This document shows positions 8,188-15,659 of a stretch of DNA of 64,000 nucleotides, piece after piece (positions within the stretch are counted from its first letter, which is position 1; the number at the start of each line of letters is the position of its first letter). The DNA comes from Rhodococcus rhodnii (lineage in GTDB: Bacteria; Actinomycetota; Actinomycetes; Mycobacteriales; Pseudonocardiaceae). Below the pieces are notes generated by a model. The model saw nothing but the letters and a program-made list of their open reading frames with translations, ran no database searches and was not told where the DNA came from. The stretch lies in the NCBI GenBank assembly GCA_000720375.1, contig JOAA01000001.1, forward strand, positions 124,001-188,000, in the 5' to 3' direction. A program made the translations under genes and the position numbers.

Positions 8188-9543
8188 TTGTCCACAGTCG
8201 AGGGGCGTACCCGCCGGGATCGCACCCATTACCTCTACATCGCGGTCGTCATCGCGGTCATTCTCGGCATCATCGTCGGGTTGGTGTTCCCGAAGACCGG
8301 TGTCGCACTGAAGCCGATCGGTGACGGTTTCGTCAACCTGATCAAGATGATGATCAGCCCGATCATCTTCTGCACGCTGGTGCTGGGCATCGGCTCGATC
8401 AGGCAGGCCGCGCGGGTCGGCAAGGTCGGCGGCCTGGCGATCGGCTACTTCATCGCGATGTCGTTCGTCGCTCTGACGATCGGCCTGATCGTCGGCAACA
8501 TCCTGCACCCGGGTGACGGCCTTGCCATCACCGACCAGGTCCAGAAGAGCGGCCAGGCGCAGGTCAAGGCCCAGGAGAACACCACCCAGTTCATCCTCGG
8601 CATCATCCCGACCACCCTGGTATCCGGTCTGACCAGCGGCGACGTCCTCGAGACGCTGCTGATATCCCTGCTCGTGGGCTTCGCGCTGCAGGCACTCGGC
8701 GAGAAGGGCAAGCCGGTGCTGCGCGGCATCTCGCACATCCAGCGGCTGGTCTTCAAGGTGCTGGCGATGGTCATGTGGGCCGCACCGCTCGGTGCCTTCG
8801 GCGCGATCGCGGCCGTGGTCGGCGCGACCGGCGCGGCGGCGCTGAAGAGCCTGCTGGTGATCATGCTCGGCTTCTACATCACGTGCATCCTGTTCATCGG
8901 CATCATCCTGGCCGGTCTGTTGTGGATCGTCTCGCGGGTCAACCTGTTCTCGCTGATGCGCTACCTCGCCCGCGAGTACCTGCTGATCTTCTCGACGTCC
9001 TCTTCGGAGAGTGCGCTGCCGCGGCTGATCGCCAAGATGGAGCATGTCGGCGTGAGCCGCCCGGTCGTCGGTATCACGGTGCCGACCGGTTACTCGTTCA
9101 ACCTCGACGGCACGATGATCTACCTGACCATGGCGACGATCTTCATCGCCGAGGCGATGAACGCCCCGCTGAACTTCGGCGAGCAGATCGCGTTGCTGCT
9201 GTTCATGATGATCGCATCGAAGGGCGCGGCCGGGGTGTCCGGTGCGGGTCTGGCGACGCTGGCCGGCGGTCTGTCGTCGCACCGGCCGGAACTGGTCGGC
9301 GGTGTCGGCTTCATCGTCGGTATCGACCGGTTCATGTCCGAGGCCCGCGCGCTGACCAACTTCACCGGCAACGCCGTGGCCACTGTGCTGCTCGGTACGT
9401 GGACCAAGGAATTCGACCGGGACCAGGCGAAACGCGTGCTGTCCGGCGAGGATCCGTTCGACGAGGCCACCATGGTCGACGAGCACGCCGTGCGTGACGA
9501 CGACGAAGACGAAGGTGCCAAGAAGCAACCGGTCAACGCCTGA
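8188..9543 (+). CDS. dctA: Dicarboxylate:cation symporter (DctA family, DAACS)
   Basis: A 451-residue transporter. The start is TTG at 8188, chosen for the AGGAGG six bases upstream and because the first membrane segment begins soon after. Family hallmarks are the serine-rich STSSSESALPRL loop and GYSFNLDGTMIYLT with the conserved Asn and Asp of the transport site, in a protein with about eight membrane segments and re-entrant loops. It imports succinate, fumarate or malate with Na+ or H+. The C-terminus is strongly acidic (DEHAVRDDDEDEGAKK). The divergent CitA/CitB-type kinase and regulator almost certainly control it. A perfect 21-bp-arm palindrome lies seven bases after the stop. Confidence 0.9.
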   Translation: MSTVEGRTRRDRTHYLYIAVVIAVILGIIVGLVFPKTGVALKPIGDGFVNLIKMMISPIIFCTLVLGIGSIRQAARVGKVGGLAIGYFIAMSFVALTIGLIVGNILHPGDGLAITDQVQKSGQAQVKAQENTTQFILGIIPTTLVSGLTSGDVLETLLISLLVGFALQALGEKGKPVLRGISHIQRLVFKVLAMVMWAAPLGAFGAIAAVVGATGAAALKSLLVIMLGFYITCILFIGIILAGLLWIVSRVNLFSLMRYLAREYLLIFSTSSSESALPRLIAKMEHVGVSRPVVGITVPTGYSFNLDGTMIYLTMATIFIAEAMNAPLNFGEQIALLLFMMIASKGAAGVSGAGLATLAGGLSSHRPELVGGVGFIVGIDRFMSEARALTNFTGNAVATVLLGTWTKEFDRDQAKRVLSGEDPFDEATMVDEHAVRDDDEDEGAKKQPVNA

Positions 9544-9550
9544 TCAACCG

Positions 9551-9594
9551 TCGTGAGTGTTTCGGCCGGTTCTAACCGGCCGAAACACTCACGA
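9551..9594. repeat. Long palindromic element, copy 2 (probable terminator)
   Basis: Perfect 21-base arms (9551-9571 and 9574-9594) flank a two-base spacer. The arm starts TCGTGAGTGTTTCGG and is the same sequence as the element at 771-816 apart from one base pair and the spacer. It sits between the convergent dctA-like and SRPBCC genes and contains the TGA stop of the latter (9589-9591), so it probably terminates both. Confidence 0.8.
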
Positions 9595-10023
9595 GAGGAA
9601 TCTGCGGAGTCCGCGCTGACCACGCCACATCATCGCGGCGTGGTTGGCGCGGAACACCGGTCTGGCGACCGGTGCCAGCAGCTGCAACAACCGTTTGTTC
9701 ACAATGACTTGCTGGGTGATCTCGAGCGTCACCGAACGCCGCCGTCGCACCAAAGTGGACCGGCAGAACCCTTCGAGATCCCCGGTCATCCCGACCAGCA
9801 TCCGGCCGCGGTCGAAGTCCTGTTCGGCGCGGTGCAACCGGAAAGTCAGCGCGTACGGCAGAACCGAGCGGCAGATCACCTCGGCGGTGTCGTCGTCGAT
9901 CCGTCCGACGCCGTGGATGTCGGGCCACCACAAGGGATACGTGGCCGGGTCGGTGACCACTTCGAACACTTCACCCGCCGCGACCGGCAGCGTCCACACG
10001 CTACGGAACTGGTACCGGTTCAT
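9589..10023 (-). CDS. SRPBCC (START-like) family protein
   Basis: A 144-residue protein with the polyketide cyclase/START fold pattern: an opening strand with an aromatic motif (FRSVWTLPVAAGEVFEVV), then DPATYPLWWPDI, alternating strands and a long C-terminal helix (LQLLAPVARPVFRANHAAMM). Such proteins bind small hydrophobic ligands; none can be named here. ATG 10023 overlaps the preceding membrane-protein stop by four bases, so it is the last gene of the sigma-factor operon. The stop codon lies inside the downstream palindrome. Confidence 0.75.
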   Translation of the reverse strand: MNRYQFRSVWTLPVAAGEVFEVVTDPATYPLWWPDIHGVGRIDDDTAEVICRSVLPYALTFRLHRAEQDFDRGRMLVGMTGDLEGFCRSTLVRRRRSVTLEITQQVIVNKRLLQLLAPVARPVFRANHAAMMWRGQRGLRRFLS

Positions 10024-10403
10024 GGCAGCAACGACCACCATGGCGCGTCCGCCCGGCACCGCGCCGAGGCGTCGGCAGCGAAAATCCGGATCATCATCAC
10101 CCAGTACCCCCAGGCGAGCAGAACCATGCCGAACACGGCCAGGCCGATGGTGAACCAGCGCTTCCTGCGCACCTGAGCCAACGCGAAGGCCGTCACGCCG
10201 ACGAAGACCAGCCACAGCATAGGCAGCGCGAGAACCAGCGCGAACCCGTAACCTGGCTGCGAATTGACCTCGCAGACCCGGACATACGCCCAGAAGACCT
10301 GATGCGCCGCGACCATCCACAGTGTCGCGAACACCACCACGCCGAAACCGCGGAGCAGCGCCCATCCGGCACCACTCCGCGGCCCGTTGTGGACCTCGGT
10401 CAC
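10020..10403 (-). CDS. Small membrane protein of unknown function
   Basis: A 127-residue protein with three or four predicted membrane segments (about residues 18-36, 52-74, 84-108) and a short basic loop AQVRRKRW before the last. It shows no catalytic motif and I do not recognise a family. GTG 10403 comes one base after the anti-sigma stop, and its own TGA overlaps the SRPBCC start (ATGA). Placement after a sigma/anti-sigma pair suggests an envelope role in the same regulon, which is inference only. Confidence 0.7.
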   Translation of the reverse strand: MTEVHNGPRSGAGWALLRGFGVVVFATLWMVAAHQVFWAYVRVCEVNSQPGYGFALVLALPMLWLVFVGVTAFALAQVRRKRWFTIGLAVFGMVLLAWGYWVMMIRIFAADASARCRADAPWWSLLP

Positions 10404-10404
10404 C

Positions 10405-11109
10405 TCAGAGGGTGACCGGCACGGAGACGAGCTTGCGGCCGTCGAACGTGATCACGTCGACCGACTTCACGTCCTTCGGGTCGACCAACGCCGGCCCCTG
10501 CAACGTGGTGCCCGCGTCCTCGCCCTTCTCGGTGACCAGCCAGCTGCCCGCGCTGCGCTGCTCGTTGTTCTTGGCCGTCACGATCAGCTGGCACTGCTCG
10601 CCCTGCTTGATGCCGGCGACCTTCGCGTGCACCTTCACCCAGCCCTGCAACGGCTCGACCGTCACGTCCATCTTGGCGCCGGTGTTCGGGTCGGTCGCCG
10701 ACTGGGCGATCCCAGGCGGGCTGGCGACCGGGCTCTCTCCGCCCCCGCTGATGGCCATGCCTCCGGCGAACGCCCCACCGACGATCACAACGGCCGCCGC
10801 GACCGCGGCGAGGCGGCGCCCCATCGAGGAGCGCGCGGCGGGCTGCTGGCCCTCCTCGGCGCGAACGCGGCGCAGCGTGCGCTGCAGCAGCAGATCACCA
10901 CCGGGCGGCGGACCGTCGATGAACGCCTCGGGCGGGACAGTGTCCATTATCGAACGCAGGCCGACCAGGTCGGCGACCTCACGACGGCCGTCCGGACAGG
11001 TCCGCAGGTGCGCCTCGACCTCAGTTGCTTCTCGCGGGGTCAGCACCCCGAGGGCATACGCCCCGAGCGAGGAGTGATCGTGTTGGTTGCTCACGTGCTG
11101 ATTGCTCAC
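10405..11109 (-). CDS. Anti-sigma factor, RskA-like
   Basis: A 234-residue single-pass membrane anti-sigma factor. The N-terminal ~90 residues form an anti-sigma domain with HLRTCPDG: the His-x3-Cys half of a zinc anti-sigma motif is present, but the second Cys is Gly, as in RskA-type proteins that do not need zinc. One membrane segment (about residues 98-120, LAAVAAAVVIVGGAFAGG) precedes an extracellular RskA C-terminal domain with a GWVKVHAKVAGIKQG strand pattern. GTG 11109 is chosen for GGAGG upstream and the GTGA overlap with the sigma gene stop. It should hold the adjacent ECF sigma factor at the membrane until regulated proteolysis releases it. Confidence 0.85.
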   Translation of the reverse strand: MSNQHVSNQHDHSSLGAYALGVLTPREATEVEAHLRTCPDGRREVADLVGLRSIMDTVPPEAFIDGPPPGGDLLLQRTLRRVRAEEGQQPAARSSMGRRLAAVAAAVVIVGGAFAGGMAISGGGESPVASPPGIAQSATDPNTGAKMDVTVEPLQGWVKVHAKVAGIKQGEQCQLIVTAKNNEQRSAGSWLVTEKGEDAGTTLQGPALVDPKDVKSVDVITFDGRKLVSVPVTL

Positions 11110-11762
11110 CGGGGCACCTCCGTCCCTGTCTTCCCGCCGGACATCACGGCCCGTAGGGCACGCAATGCATAGTACGACCGTGATTTCACGGTACCCGCCG
11201 CGATCCCCAAAGCTTGTGCTGCTTCGGTGACCGTGCGGCCTTTGTAGTAGATCTCCACGAGCACCTCGCGGTGCTCGGGTGACAAGCTGTCCAACGCGCC
11301 GAGCATGGCCATCGAGTCCACGACCTGATCGGCGTGGTCCCGTTCCACCGACGGCGACTCCGTCACCTCCGCCACCTCGGGCGGCCGGACCGCGCGTGCC
11401 CGCGCCCGGTCGGTGACGATGTTGCGTGCCACAGTGAGCAGCCAACCCCTGACTGACCCTTTCTCAGCGGTCAACGCGTCAGAGTGCTTCCACGCGCGCA
11501 GCAATGTCTCTTGGACGATGTCTTCGGCCGCGGCTCGGTCGTTGGTCAACCGGGTCGCGTACGCGAGCAGGCTCGCACCGTGCTCGTTGTACAGGGACCG
11601 GACAAGGTCTTCACCACGAACGCGCCGCGATCGCCGCGGCCACCAGCCTGGGGTCGTCACCAGGTTCCTCTCCGCTGGGGATCGAGTCGCTGCGGAGGTT
11701 ACTGGATTTGGGCCGAGCACCGGTGATCGCGGGCCTGGAATGAATGCGAGTGAGGCGCTCAC
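11106..11762 (-). CDS. ECF RNA polymerase sigma factor (SigK/SigL-like)
   Basis: A 218-residue ECF sigma factor. Region 2 (VRSLYNEHGASLLAYATRL, then AEDIVQETLLRAWKH) binds core RNA polymerase and the -10 element. Region 4 (LDSLSPEHREVLVEIYYKG, EAAQALGIAAGTVKSRSYYA) reads the -35. GTG 11762 has GGAGGG nine bases upstream and is kept, though the first ~45 residues are not conserved and a start nearer VRGEDLVRSLY is possible. It lies between a lipoprotein gene (24 bases upstream) and its anti-sigma factor (GTGA overlap). The promoter ahead of the operon looks ECF-type, so autoregulation is likely. Confidence 0.9.
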   Translation of the reverse strand: MSASLAFIPGPRSPVLGPNPVTSAATRSPAERNLVTTPGWWPRRSRRVRGEDLVRSLYNEHGASLLAYATRLTNDRAAAEDIVQETLLRAWKHSDALTAEKGSVRGWLLTVARNIVTDRARARAVRPPEVAEVTESPSVERDHADQVVDSMAMLGALDSLSPEHREVLVEIYYKGRTVTEAAQALGIAAGTVKSRSYYALRALRAVMSGGKTGTEVPR

Positions 11763-11786
11763 GGCGTGATTCCCTCCGCTCGCGGA

Positions 11787-12377
11787 TCAGTAGCCGGAGC
11801 CGGAGTCATCTGCCGGTGCCTGCTGTGGTTTCGGCTGCTGTTGCGGCTGCGGCTGCTCGGCCTCGGTGGCAAGACCCTGTGCCTTCTTGCCTTCCGGGGT
11901 GACGGCGTACCACTGGCTGTTCATCCCTTGGCCGTTGGCGTCGCCAGGCGCCAAATCCTTGGCATAGGTGTAAACCGGCCACTTGTTGATGGTGATCTGC
12001 CGGGTGCCGTCCTTGCGTTTGGTGGTGCCGACCATGTTCTGCGGCACACCGGTGAACGTGATCTCCTTGCCCTCAGCCAGCAACGGCTTCCATTGCGTGG
12101 AACATGCGTCGTAGCAATTGGAGACCGACGGCTGGGCAGTGTCCTTCGTGAACATGTAGAGCGTCATGCCGGCCTGGTTGGCCATCACCTTGCCGAGCGA
12201 GCTGACCTCGGCCGCGACCAGGTTCGGCTTCGGCCCGTCCTCGATCGGCAACTCGTCCTGTTGCTGTGCTTGCGGAATCTGTACCCTCGGGGCGGGATTG
12301 TCGCCACTGCAAGCGGTCAGGCCCAGCAGCCCTAGACCGGCGATGGCAGTCAGCACGCCGACACGAGCGCCCTTCAT
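11787..12377 (-). CDS. Secreted-repeat lipoprotein (COG4315/PF03640 type)
   Basis: A 196-residue lipoprotein. A signal peptide with lipobox LTAC (Cys23) is followed by two copies of the secreted repeat of unknown function: MTLYMFTKDT...CYDACSTQWKPLL and a second ending in WPVYTYAKDLAPGDANGQG. The family holds this aromatic YxF/YxY signature with paired cysteines. It ends in a low-complexity Gln/Pro tail (QPQPQQQPKPQQAP) and DDSGSGY. It is the first gene of the ECF sigma operon, so it may be both target and envelope component of that stress response (inference). ATG 12377 is preceded by AGGAGG. Confidence 0.85.
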   Translation of the reverse strand: MKGARVGVLTAIAGLGLLGLTACSGDNPAPRVQIPQAQQQDELPIEDGPKPNLVAAEVSSLGKVMANQAGMTLYMFTKDTAQPSVSNCYDACSTQWKPLLAEGKEITFTGVPQNMVGTTKRKDGTRQITINKWPVYTYAKDLAPGDANGQGMNSQWYAVTPEGKKAQGLATEAEQPQPQQQPKPQQAPADDSGSGY

Positions 12378-12428
12378 GACTAACCTCCTGTGGTGGCCCC
12401 GCCCATCGCGGCGACCTGTTCACCCACA

Positions 12429-12456
12429 CACACGAGGAGATCTCAACGGCGGTTCA
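12429..12456 (-). promoter_or_regulatory. ECF-type promoter for the lipoprotein-sigma-anti-sigma operon
   Basis: Read on the minus strand: TGAACC (12456-12451), 16 bases, then CGTGTG (12434-12429), about 51 bases before the lipoprotein ATG. TGAAC-type -35 and CGT-type -10 elements with 16-17 base spacing are the known form for ECF sigma promoters, close to that reported for mycobacterial SigL. It is a by-eye match and would make the operon self-activating. Confidence 0.55.
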
Positions 12457-12544
12457 ACCCATTTCGAAGCAGTTCACGGCGCGGATTGGTCCGACTTTTC
12501 ACCATGTGCCGATGGCCGGCATCGGCTTGGACGAATCGAACATC

Positions 12545-12958
12545 TCAGCGCACCATGTCGCCGCGGGCCAGGCCGAAGCCTGCCGGGACATCGGCCGGAT
12601 CGCCGCCGACGTCCACGATGGCGTTGCGCTGGTCGACGAACACGACGCTGGGCTGGAACGACCGCGCCTTGTCCACGTGCACCTGCGCGTACGCGATGAC
12701 GATCACCAGGTCACCAGGACTGACCAGGCGGGCAGCAGCACCGTTGATGCCGATCGTCCCGGTACCTGCCGGGCCTTCGATGACATACGTGGACAGGCGG
12801 GCGCCGTTGTCGATGTCGACGACGTCGACCTTTTCGCCCTCGAACAGGTTCGCGGCGTCCATCAGGTCCCGGCTGACCGTGAGTGAGCCGACGTAGTGCA
12901 GGTCGGCGTGGGTCACGGTGGCCCGGTGGATCTTCGACTTCATCAGGGTCAGTTCCAT
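12545..12958 (-). CDS. panD: Aspartate 1-decarboxylase (pyruvoyl enzyme) in NRPS operon
   Basis: A 137-residue proenzyme of PanD type that turns L-aspartate into beta-alanine. It contains the self-cleavage site HADLHYVGS, where Gly-Ser cleavage makes the catalytic pyruvoyl group, and the conserved [39 protein letters not shown] and FVDQRN segments. ATG 12958 overlaps the end of the MFS gene by ten bases, so it is the last gene of the NRPS-PKS operon. PanD normally serves pantothenate synthesis beside panC; here there is no panC. That suggests it supplies beta-alanine as a building block for the peptide product (inference). A housekeeping role cannot be excluded if it is the only copy in the genome. 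Confidence 0.93.
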   Translation of the reverse strand: MELTLMKSKIHRATVTHADLHYVGSLTVSRDLMDAANLFEGEKVDVVDIDNGARLSTYVIEGPAGTGTIGINGAAARLVSPGDLVIVIAYAQVHVDKARSFQPSVVFVDQRNAIVDVGGDPADVPAGFGLARGDMVR

Positions 12959-14160
12959 GTCAGTGTCCCTTCGCGGTTCGTGTGGCGGCGGGCGACGGCC
13001 GGTGCGGCCAGTCCGGCGGCGAGCAGGAGCAGGGCGAACAGCAGCCAGCCCAGCGGGCCCGCCGGGAGGATGAGCATGGTCCCGACCACGGGCATGACCA
13101 TGGTCTCCAGCTGGCAGGACATGGTGAAGACGCCCTGGTACTGGCCTTGGGCGTGGTCCGGCGCCATCTCGTAGGCCAGCGTCCACGCGCCGGCGCCCCA
13201 CAGCAGTTCGCCGAGCGTGTGCACGACAGCGCCGGCGAGCAGCGCGACCACCGCGAGCCAGGCGGGCTGACCGGATGCGAACGCCCACAAGGCGAAGCAG
13301 ACTGCGAACAGCACCCCGGAGCGGCGCATCGCACGGGCACCGCCCGGGACGTCGGTGGTCGTCCTGCTGGCCCGGACCTGGAACAACACGACCATCAGCG
13401 TGTTGAAGATCAGCACGACCGAGAACACCGCCAGCGGCGCCTCGGTGTGCTGGGCGATCCAGATCGGCAAGATGACGGCCAGCATCGTGTCGTTCGCGGC
13501 GAGGATCGCGGTCAGCCCCGCGAACAGCAGGAACGGCCGGTCGCGCCAGACCTCCCAGCCGCCCTGTCCCGGCGGCTTCTCCACCGGTTGGACCTGCGGC
13601 AGGAGCATGTAGAGCAGGCCGGACGAGGCGAACAGCGCGCCACACGCCAGGATCAGCCCGACGTAGACGCCCCGGGTGTCGGCCTGCAGTGCGACGCCGC
13701 CCGACACAGCGCCGATGGACAGGCCGGCGTTGGTCACCGAGTGCAGGTAGGCACGGGCTCGGACCCTGCCTTCAGCCGGTATCAGGCCCGCGACCAGCGC
13801 ACCCCTGGCGGCTTCGGCCGCGGAGTGGCAGCTGAGCACGACGCTCGCCGCGATCACGAAGCCCGTGAAGCTGGTGACGAAGGCGTACGCACAGACCGCG
13901 AGGCTCTGGATCAACACCAGCGCGATAGCCGTGTTGCGGGCACCGACGGTGTCGGCGACGCGGCCGGAGATGACGCTCGCGGCGATTCCGCAGCCGCCCG
14001 CGATGGTCAGTCCGACACCGACCTGCGCAGCCGACAAGCCCACTGACTGCGTGAAGTACAGGACGCTGACCGACGTCATGATGCCGAACCCAGTTGTCCT
14101 GACCAGGCCGCCGATCGAGAGCAGCCGGACCGCGCCCGGCGGCGGAAGCAGACCCTTCAT
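12949..14160 (-). CDS. MFS transporter, probable product exporter
   Basis: A 403-residue major facilitator protein with about twelve membrane segments and a central cytoplasmic loop ([21 protein letters not shown]). The motif-A region is [15 protein letters not shown] between segments 2 and 3. ATG 14160 overlaps the stop of the adenylation gene (ATGA), and its own end overlaps panD, placing it firmly within the biosynthetic operon. By position it probably exports the compound made by the cluster and may confer self-protection (inference). The substrate cannot be read from sequence. Confidence 0.88.
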   Translation of the reverse strand: MKGLLPPPGAVRLLSIGGLVRTTGFGIMTSVSVLYFTQSVGLSAAQVGVGLTIAGGCGIAASVISGRVADTVGARNTAIALVLIQSLAVCAYAFVTSFTGFVIAASVVLSCHSAAEAARGALVAGLIPAEGRVRARAYLHSVTNAGLSIGAVSGGVALQADTRGVYVGLILACGALFASSGLLYMLLPQVQPVEKPPGQGGWEVWRDRPFLLFAGLTAILAANDTMLAVILPIWIAQHTEAPLAVFSVVLIFNTLMVVLFQVRASRTTTDVPGGARAMRRSGVLFAVCFALWAFASGQPAWLAVVALLAGAVVHTLGELLWGAGAWTLAYEMAPDHAQGQYQGVFTMSCQLETMVMPVVGTMLILPAGPLGWLLFALLLLAAGLAAPAVARRHTNREGTLTWN

Positions 14161-15659
14161 CTGCTCACCAGCTCGGTGACGGCCCGCCGGTCGGCTTTGC
14201 CGTTCGCGTTGAGCGGCAACGCTTCCAGTCGCAGGAACCGTCGCGGCACCATGTGCACCGGGATTCGCTTACGCAGCCACAGCATGAACTCGGCCGCGTC
14301 GAGCGGCTGTCCCGTGTGGACTCCGACGAGTTCGAGTTCGTCATCCTCGCGGACGGCCACGACGATCGCCTCGCGGACGTCGTCGTGCCGCAGCATCGCG
14401 GCCTCGACCTCACCGAGTTCGACCCGGTGGCCACGGACCTTGACCTGGTTGTCCAAGCGTCCACGGTGGACCCAGTGGCCGTTCTCGATGCTGATCCGGT
14501 CGCCTGTCCGGTAGTAGTGCTTGTCGGTCAGTTCTCCCGTGCCGTCATAGATCTCGACACCCGTGTCGTTGACGGTCAGGAACCGCCCGATGTTCTCGGC
14601 CGGATCCACGTAACCGTCGAACCGTTGCTGTCCACGCAGGCACAGCTCGCCGTCATCGGTCAGCAGATAGTCCAGTGACTCGTCCACAGCCCCGATCGGC
14701 ATCGTGTCGTTGGACGTCTCCGGCCATTGCGCGGGATCGTCAGGCAGGGCGTAGGCCGTGCACGTCACGCTCACTTCGGTTGGCCCGTAGACGTTCTCGA
14801 TGACAGTGGCCGGCGCCACCTTGCGCCACGCGGCGCAGTGCCGGTAGGTCAGCGGTTCGCCGACGAAGATGCTGTACCGCAAGGACGTCACCGCGCCTTC
14901 CGGCACGTCGTTGCCCAAGGTCTTACTGATCGACAGCACTGACGGAACCGAGTACCAGTGCGTGATCCGTTCGTTGACGATGTAGTCGACCGGCGACAGC
15001 AGGTCGACCTTCTGCGGTACGACCAAAGTCTCGCCGCCACCCCAGGTGACGAACAGGTCCCACAACGACGGATCGAATGTCAGGTCGAACGTATGGGACA
15101 TCCGGCAACCCGGTCCGACCTGATACCGCTCGATGTGCCGGGCCAGGTAGGGCGAGACCTGGAAATGCCGGATCGGCACGCCTTTGGGCACACCGGTCGA
15201 GCCCGAGGTGAACAGGATGTACGCCAGATCCCCGACAACCGGCCGGTACGGTGGTAGTTCACCAGCCGGCGTCCCGTCCAGTTCCTCATCGGACACGGCG
15301 ACCACAGTGGACTCGGCCTGGAGCGGTGGGCGTGACGTGTCCGCGAGCAGCACGTCCGGCGAGGTCATCCGGAACACGGTCTGGTTGCGTTCCGGTGGAT
15401 GGCTGGGGTTCAACGGGACAACGGTCGCTCCTAACCGTTGCACGGCAAGGTAACCAGCGAACGCCACAAGACTCCGCGATGCCTGCAGCGCAACCCTGCC
15501 TGGCACCTCGCCGTGTTCCCGGACGATCCGCTCGGCCAATGCCTCGGCCAGATCACGCATCTCCTGGTACGTCACCGCCGCGCCCCGGACCTCCAGCGCG
15601 GGTTCGTGCGGGAACCTTTCGGCCGTGTCCGCGAACCACTGGTACAACGTCTTGTTCAC
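14157..15659 (-). CDS. Stand-alone amino-acid adenylation (A) domain
   Basis: A 500-residue free adenylation enzyme with all core motifs: A3 FTSGSTGVPKG, A4 FDLTFDPSLWDLF, A5 NVYGPTE, A7 YRTGD, A8 GRLDNQVKVRGHRVELGEVE (split as GRLDNQVKV and RGHRVELGE) and A10 Lys in LNANGKADRR. Asp in FDPS aligns with GrsA Asp235, which holds the alpha-amino group, favouring an amino-acid substrate. By-eye pocket residues are D-P-W-S-I-V-V-V-T-K, a code I cannot assign. It has no carrier of its own, so it should load a carrier in trans, most simply the free carrier encoded at 18777-19073. Overall it resembles free A enzymes such as VinM of macrolactam pathways. GTG 15659 overlaps the PKS stop (GTGA). Confidence 0.88.
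   Translation of the reverse strand: MNKTLYQWFADTAERFPHEPALEVRGAAVTYQEMRDLAEALAERIVREHGEVPGRVALQASRSLVAFAGYLAVQRLGATVVPLNPSHPPERNQTVFRMTSPDVLLADTSRPPLQAESTVVAVSDEELDGTPAGELPPYRPVVGDLAYILFTSGSTGVPKGVPIRHFQVSPYLARHIERYQVGPGCRMSHTFDLTFDPSLWDLFVTWGGGETLVVPQKVDLLSPVDYIVNERITHWYSVPSVLSISKTLGNDVPEGAVTSLRYSIFVGEPLTYRHCAAWRKVAPATVIENVYGPTEVSVTCTAYALPDDPAQWPETSNDTMPIGAVDESLDYLLTDDGELCLRGQQRFDGYVDPAENIGRFLTVNDTGVEIYDGTGELTDKHYYRTGDRISIENGHWVHRGRLDNQVKVRGHRVELGEVEAAMLRHDDVREAIVVAVREDDELELVGVHTGQPLDAAEFMLWLRKRIPVHMVPRRFLRLEALPLNANGKADRRAVTELVSR

Noticed and set aside
8065..9528. 487-codon minus-strand frame opposite dctA
   Set aside because: Antisense shadow; dctA has full family motifs.
12545..12958. 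PanD as an ordinary pantothenate gene
   Set aside because: Not excluded, but the 10-base overlap with the NRPS operon exporter and the absence of panC make a cluster role the better reading.
12883..14046. 387-codon plus-strand frame opposite the MFS gene
   Set aside because: Gln/Arg/Asp-rich with no family features; the MFS gene on the other strand is certain.
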